From: Ponticaulis sp.
Lineage (GTDB): Bacteria > Pseudomonadota > Alphaproteobacteria > Caulobacterales > Hyphomonadaceae
Length of the DNA stretch: 64,000 bases
NCBI GenBank assembly: GCA_002723155.1
Contig: PBNO01000003.1
Location: forward strand, 110,932-174,931
Reading direction: 5' to 3'
Below the pieces are notes generated by a model that was given only the letters and a program-made list of their open reading frames with translations, searched no databases and was not told the DNA's origin. Both the position numbers and the translations under genes were made by a program. Below, piece by piece: positions 60,292 through 64,000 of the stretch. Within the stretch, counting starts at the first letter, position 1; each line of letters starts with the position of its first letter.

Positions 60292-62106
60292 ATGAAGGCC
60301 ATTTCCAGTTATATAAGCCGGATTGGATATCGCATCACCGATCTTGTGGGGCTTGGCTCGTCGTTTCAGGGTGTCGCTATTTTCCGGCGCCGCGCCATCA
60401 CAATCATCCTGTCGTTTTTCATCGTTCTGATCACGATGACCCAGCTGTCGCTTAAGCTGGTTGAACCGCACATAGGCATTCACGACATCAAATCAGCAGG
60501 CGTTATTTGCATGCTGATCGTCATGATCATTGCCGTTCAACGCCTGTCCCGGTTCTTCTGGGTATGGCTGATTTTAACGACGTCTTTCTTCATCAATCTG
60601 GTATTTCTTGGGGTTAATCAGGGCACGGGCATTCAGACCGGCGCAGTCATGCTGGCCGTCTTCATGCCCATTATGGGAACCTATTTCATCGGAAGACCGG
60701 GCGCGGTAGGCGGCTGGATACTCGGCATTCCCACCGTCAGCTTCCTTTATTATTTCTCCGTTACTCACGCCCCAGACGCGCCAGTACCGGCCGCTGCGAT
60801 CCAGATTTTCGATCTCTACCTCATGTCTATGGGCGGGCTCACGCTCTCTCTGTTCATGGCGCTTACGCTACATCAGGCGCTCGTGCAGTCCCTGAACGAA
60901 GCTGAAAAAAACCTTAGTCGTGCGCGCGCATCGGAGATGGAACGCACCCGCTTTTTCGGCACGGTCAGCCATGAAGTGCGCAACTCTCTGAACGGTATTT
61001 TCGGGATTACGACATCGCTGCTGCGTGATGATCTGCCTGACCATATCCGCAAACAGGTGGAGCTGGTGCAGTCTTCGGGCGACTCTCTTGTGCGCGTTCT
61101 GAATGACATGCTGGAACTGACACGGCTTGAAAGCAACGGCATTGAGATCAGCCTGAAATCGACAGAGCTAAGCGCCGTTCCGCTACGCGCAGCCTCTCGC
61201 TGGCAGCTCAGCGTCGCAGATAAGGGCCTTGAGATCCGCATAGAAAACGCTCCCGATATGCCGGAATGGGGCATGATCGATTATGGCCGACTGACGCAGA
61301 TCATGGACAATCTGATCTCAAACGCCATTCGCTTTACCAATTCAGGGCATATCACGCTCGGCCTGTCATCAAAGCCGCTGGATGATGGCCATATCACTAT
61401 GGAAATACGAGTGAGCGATACGGGCGTTGGCATTCATGGCGGTCAGGTTGACCGGATTTTCGAACCATATCGTCAGGAAAGCTCCAGCACGTTTGCCAAG
61501 CATGGCGGCACGGGTCTTGGGCTGTATATCTGCCGACTTTTGCTCTCGCAGATGAATGGCACGATCGAAGTTGAAAGCACGAGCTCGCAGGGCACGACCT
61601 TCCTCGTATCGCTGCCTGTCGAGCTGAGTGAACCTCCGGAAGATGATGCGCTGATGCAAAAATCTGCTGCGAGCATCAAGGCCGCCACGCGTGTTCTGGC
61701 CGTTGATGACAGGCTGCCAAACCGGGTCTATCTCGAAACCCTGTTCAAAAGCTGGAACATGGACATCACGACCGCAGACAGCGGCCAGGATTGCCTGAAA
61801 AAGGCAAAGGAAGACGCGTATGATCTTCTTCTCCTCGACCTCAACATGCCTGAAATGAACGGAACGGAATTGCTGTCCCGCTTACGCAATTCATCATCGC
61901 CGAACAAAGACATCCAGACCATTGTCGTATCGGCCGATATTCCGGACGAGACACTCATACGCCTCAAGCGGCTTGGGGTGGAATTGTATCTGAAAAAGCC
62001 GATCACACCCAAAATGCTTTGGGAAATGATCAATAAGGCCTGCGCGAGCAAAGCCGAGGAGAAAGATAATTCGACCTCTTCAAAGCCGCTCGACTATCAA
62101 ATCTGA
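60292..62106 (+). CDS. Hybrid sensor histidine kinase with receiver domain
   Basis: This 604-aa protein has about six N-terminal helices (residues ~35-195), HisKA with H-box VSHEVRNSLNGIFG (His227), HATPase (N-box QIMDNLISNAIRF, G1 DTGVGI, G2 GGTGLGLYI) and a C-terminal receiver with phospho-acceptor in LLLLDLNMPEMNG and the conserved Lys region LYLKKPITP. No PAS or other sensor is evident, so the membrane region is the input. No adjacent response regulator or phosphotransferase. It precedes the SRP RNA gene on the same strand. Confidence 0.93.
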   Translation: MKAISSYISRIGYRITDLVGLGSSFQGVAIFRRRAITIILSFFIVLITMTQLSLKLVEPHIGIHDIKSAGVICMLIVMIIAVQRLSRFFWVWLILTTSFFINLVFLGVNQGTGIQTGAVMLAVFMPIMGTYFIGRPGAVGGWILGIPTVSFLYYFSVTHAPDAPVPAAAIQIFDLYLMSMGGLTLSLFMALTLHQALVQSLNEAEKNLSRARASEMERTRFFGTVSHEVRNSLNGIFGITTSLLRDDLPDHIRKQVELVQSSGDSLVRVLNDMLELTRLESNGIEISLKSTELSAVPLRAASRWQLSVADKGLEIRIENAPDMPEWGMIDYGRLTQIMDNLISNAIRFTNSGHITLGLSSKPLDDGHITMEIRVSDTGVGIHGGQVDRIFEPYRQESSSTFAKHGGTGLGLYICRLLLSQMNGTIEVESTSSQGTTFLVSLPVELSEPPEDDALMQKSAASIKAATRVLAVDDRLPNRVYLETLFKSWNMDITTADSGQDCLKKAKEDAYDLLLLDLNMPEMNGTELLSRLRNSSSPNKDIQTIVVSADIPDETLIRLKRLGVELYLKKPITPKMLWEMINKACASKAEEKDNSTSSKPLDYQI

Positions 62107-62149
62107 TGAAAGCATCTTGCAATCGGGCGTCGGGTTCGCGATATAGCCC

Positions 62150-62244
62150 CTCGGAGGCTGGCATGGACGAGTGCCTCGCCAACCGGGTCAGGTCCGGAAG
62201 GAAGCAGCCCTAACGAGTTTCTCTCGGGTCGTGCCAGTCTCTTC
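62150..62244 (+). ncRNA. ffs: Signal recognition particle RNA (4.5S, bacterial small SRP)
   Basis: The diagnostic apical domain GGGTCAGGTCCGGAAGGAAG followed by CAGCCCTAACGAG lies inside a long stem GGCTGGCA.../...TGCCAGTC. The RNA binds Ffh to target membrane proteins to the Sec machinery. Exact ends are estimated from the closing stem; T-rich DNA follows. Confidence 0.93.
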
Positions 62245-62269
62245 TTCATTCAATCGCCAAGCTTTATGA

Positions 62270-64000
62270 TCAGGATTGTTTCTCGTGATCCTCTCTCATG
62301 ATGGATTGCATGGCCGTGCCGAGTTCGGCTTCCCAGTCCTCAAGAGATTCCCGCACACGCGTGATGAACTCTTCATTCTCCCAAGGTGGCTTTGTGACGT
62401 CATAGTCCCCCGCCTGTTCGCGCAGGCGTTGCTTGTCGATCACGTCGAACGCGTCCGTCATTTTCTGAGCTGCCTCACGGCTGATGCCCAGCGCCTCGAA
62501 AGATGAGCGGCCCATACGAAGCGAGCTATCATAGGTTTCGCGGATAATATCGCGGCACCCGAGCGACCACAGTTCGTACACATGCGTCCGGTCTATCGCG
62601 CGGGCCACCACATGCACATTCGGATGGTGCTTTATGACATGGCGCACAACCTCATTGATTTGCGCCTGATCATCGATGGCCACCACAATCAGTTTTGCCG
62701 TTTCAATGCCCGCCGCGTGCAAAAGATCGGGGCGTGTGGCGTCCCCGAAATAGGTTTTGAAGCCGAATTTTCGGACGAAATCGATATGTCGCGAATTGAA
62801 ATCAATCACGGTCGTGGAGAAGCCTGCCGTGCGCAGGAGCCGGTCGACAATCCCGCCCACACGGCCACGCCCTGCAATGATGATGTCGTTGTTCTCATCA
62901 ATCGTATCAGCCGCTCTTTGCTTTTGTGTCCGGTCATAAAGCGGCGCGATAATCTGCTCGCGGAAGATAAACAAAAGCGGCGTCACCAGCATGGAGAGCG
63001 CGACAGACAGAAGCAAAAGCTCTGCAATGGCATCTGGAAGGATGTAACTGCTCGTCGCCAGAGACAGGAGTACGAAGCCGAACTCACCGATCTGCGCGAG
63101 GCCCAACGCAAACAGCCAGCCCTGCGCACCCCGCACCTTAAAGACAAGGCTTAGCCCAAACAGGATCACAGCTTTCAGCAGCATGAAGCCGGCCGCCAGA
63201 CCAACAACCATAAGCGGCTGTTCTGCCAGAAGCGCAAAATTGATACCGGCGCCCACCGTCATGAAGAAGAGGCCGAGCAGCAGCCCCCGGAACGGGTCGA
63301 TATCGGCTTCCAGCTCATGACGATACTCACTGTTCGCCAGAACCACGCCGGCAAGGAATGTCCCAAGCGCAGGTGAAAGCCCAACAAGCGTCATGAGAAG
63401 AGCGATACCGATAACGAGCAATAGAGCAAATGCTGTGAAGAGCTCGCGCAGATTGGCCGCCGCTACAAAGCGGAAGATAGGTCGCGTCAGATAGTTTCCG
63501 CCCAGAATGACGGCTGCGATGGCGCCGACTGAAACGAGCGTTGCCTGCCATGGCTCGAGCCCGGCTACGAGGCTGAGAGAGCTGCCATGACCATCATCTG
63601 CCCCATGCCCCACATCATGCGCCGCAGCCGCGAGTTCAGGTGACGCCAGAAGCGGCAGAAGGGCCAGCATCGGGATGACGGCAATGTCCTGAAACAAGAG
63701 CACGGAAAAGCTCGCCTGCCCGCCATCGCTTTGCATCAGGCCTTTTTCATTCAGTGTCTGAAGCACAATCGCCGTCGATGAAAGCGCCGCGATACAACCG
63801 ATGGCGAGCGCATACTTCCAGTTCATTCCCATCGCGCAGGCGATTGCGAACACCGCCGCAGCGGTAATCACCACCTGCCCGCCGCCAAGGCCGACAATCC
63901 GGTCGCGCATCTCCCAAAGGCGTTTTGGTTCCAGCTCCAGCCCGATGAGGAAGAGCATGATGACCACGCCAAACTCAGCAAAATGCTGGATCGACACGAC
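62270..64000 (-). CDS. Monovalent cation:proton antiporter-2 (KefB/KefC-type), partial
   Basis: The gene runs off the right end, so the N-terminal ~45 residues are missing; at least 575 aa are seen. The CPA2 membrane part includes LFLIGLELEPKRLWEMR, LSSTAIVLQTLNEKG and the central helices, with a His/Gly/Asp-rich segment HDVGHGADDGHGSS in a loop. The RCK/TrkA-N domain follows with NDIIIAGRGRVGGIVDRLL (GxGxxG) and DATRPDLLHAAG, IKHHPNVHVVARAIDR. It exports K+ (or Na+) in exchange for protons, often glutathione- or nucleotide-gated. The C-terminal tail is acidic. Confidence 0.93.
   Translation of the reverse strand, partial: VVSIQHFAEFGVVIMLFLIGLELEPKRLWEMRDRIVGLGGGQVVITAAAVFAIACAMGMNWKYALAIGCIAALSSTAIVLQTLNEKGLMQSDGGQASFSVLLFQDIAVIPMLALLPLLASPELAAAAHDVGHGADDGHGSSLSLVAGLEPWQATLVSVGAIAAVILGGNYLTRPIFRFVAAANLRELFTAFALLLVIGIALLMTLVGLSPALGTFLAGVVLANSEYRHELEADIDPFRGLLLGLFFMTVGAGINFALLAEQPLMVVGLAAGFMLLKAVILFGLSLVFKVRGAQGWLFALGLAQIGEFGFVLLSLATSSYILPDAIAELLLLSVALSMLVTPLLFIFREQIIAPLYDRTQKQRAADTIDENNDIIIAGRGRVGGIVDRLLRTAGFSTTVIDFNSRHIDFVRKFGFKTYFGDATRPDLLHAAGIETAKLIVVAIDDQAQINEVVRHVIKHHPNVHVVARAIDRTHVYELWSLGCRDIIRETYDSSLRMGRSSFEALGISREAAQKMTDAFDVIDKQRLREQAGDYDVTKPPWENEEFITRVRESLEDWEAELGTAMQSIMREDHEKQS

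Overview
The window looks like chromosomal DNA of a marine-type alphaproteobacterium, most likely in or near the Hyphomonadaceae/Caulobacterales. This is an inference from moderate-to-high GC, a MucR/Ros regulator, divergent cycM-pheA genes, an M2 peptidase, DUF1491 and DUF2336 proteins, and a stand-alone DnaA domain IV protein. No phage, plasmid, CRISPR or transposase gene was seen. Both ends cut a gene: an M2 peptidase at the left, a KefB/C-type antiporter at the right.

Layout. 0-7 kb: cyclophilin, then an array of five related small single-pass membrane proteins (minus strand, four of them coupled by ATGA overlaps) with a lipoprotein and a C-terminal-haem cytochrome. 7-9.3 kb: a GNAT / ATP-grasp / methyltransferase cassette that resembles a small biosynthetic unit. 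9.4-27.7 kb: mostly housekeeping and metabolic genes, including prfC, a deoxyhypusine-synthase-like enzyme, a DUF4105/Lnb-type membrane protein, nhaA with a hairpin leader, an OxyR-like regulator without the redox cysteines, pnuC plus a nicotinamide riboside kinase, AraC/NmrA, tRNA-Cys, a small cytochrome c and a membrane hydroxylase. 27.8-31.5 kb: a repeat-rich accessory island. Three orphan minus-strand genes (two AT-rich, one ankyrin) alternate with three copies of a ~170-bp multi-hairpin repeat. A second repeat supplies the stop codons of two of the genes, and a 113-bp MITE-like element lies beside them. 31.5-38.6 kb: a CarF/plasmanylethanolamine-desaturase homologue, a histidine kinase, sufE, the DnaA-IV protein, a PAS protein and mucR. 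38.6-46.6 kb: a ten-gene, tightly overlapping Mrp-type cation/proton antiporter operon whose gene order (E-F-G-A'-B-C-D plus two further NuoL/M/N-like subunits) resembles the membrane arm of archaeal Mbh complexes more than canonical mrpA-G. 46.7-64 kb: DUF2336, DoxX, MFS, an oxygenase, hemerythrin, ychF, a duplicated-domain secreted protein, an amidoligase, cycM/pheA, YHS, two paralogous outer-membrane barrels sharing an upstream element, nudC, a hybrid histidine kinase, the SRP RNA and KefB/C.

Ion and pH homeostasis is a theme: NhaA, the Mrp-like operon and KefB/C are all within 50 kb. Three c-type cytochromes point to aerobic respiratory metabolism. The most novel-looking structures are the repeat/orphan-gene island, the five-paralogue membrane array and the GNAT/ATP-grasp/methyltransferase cassette; none can be given a function from sequence alone.
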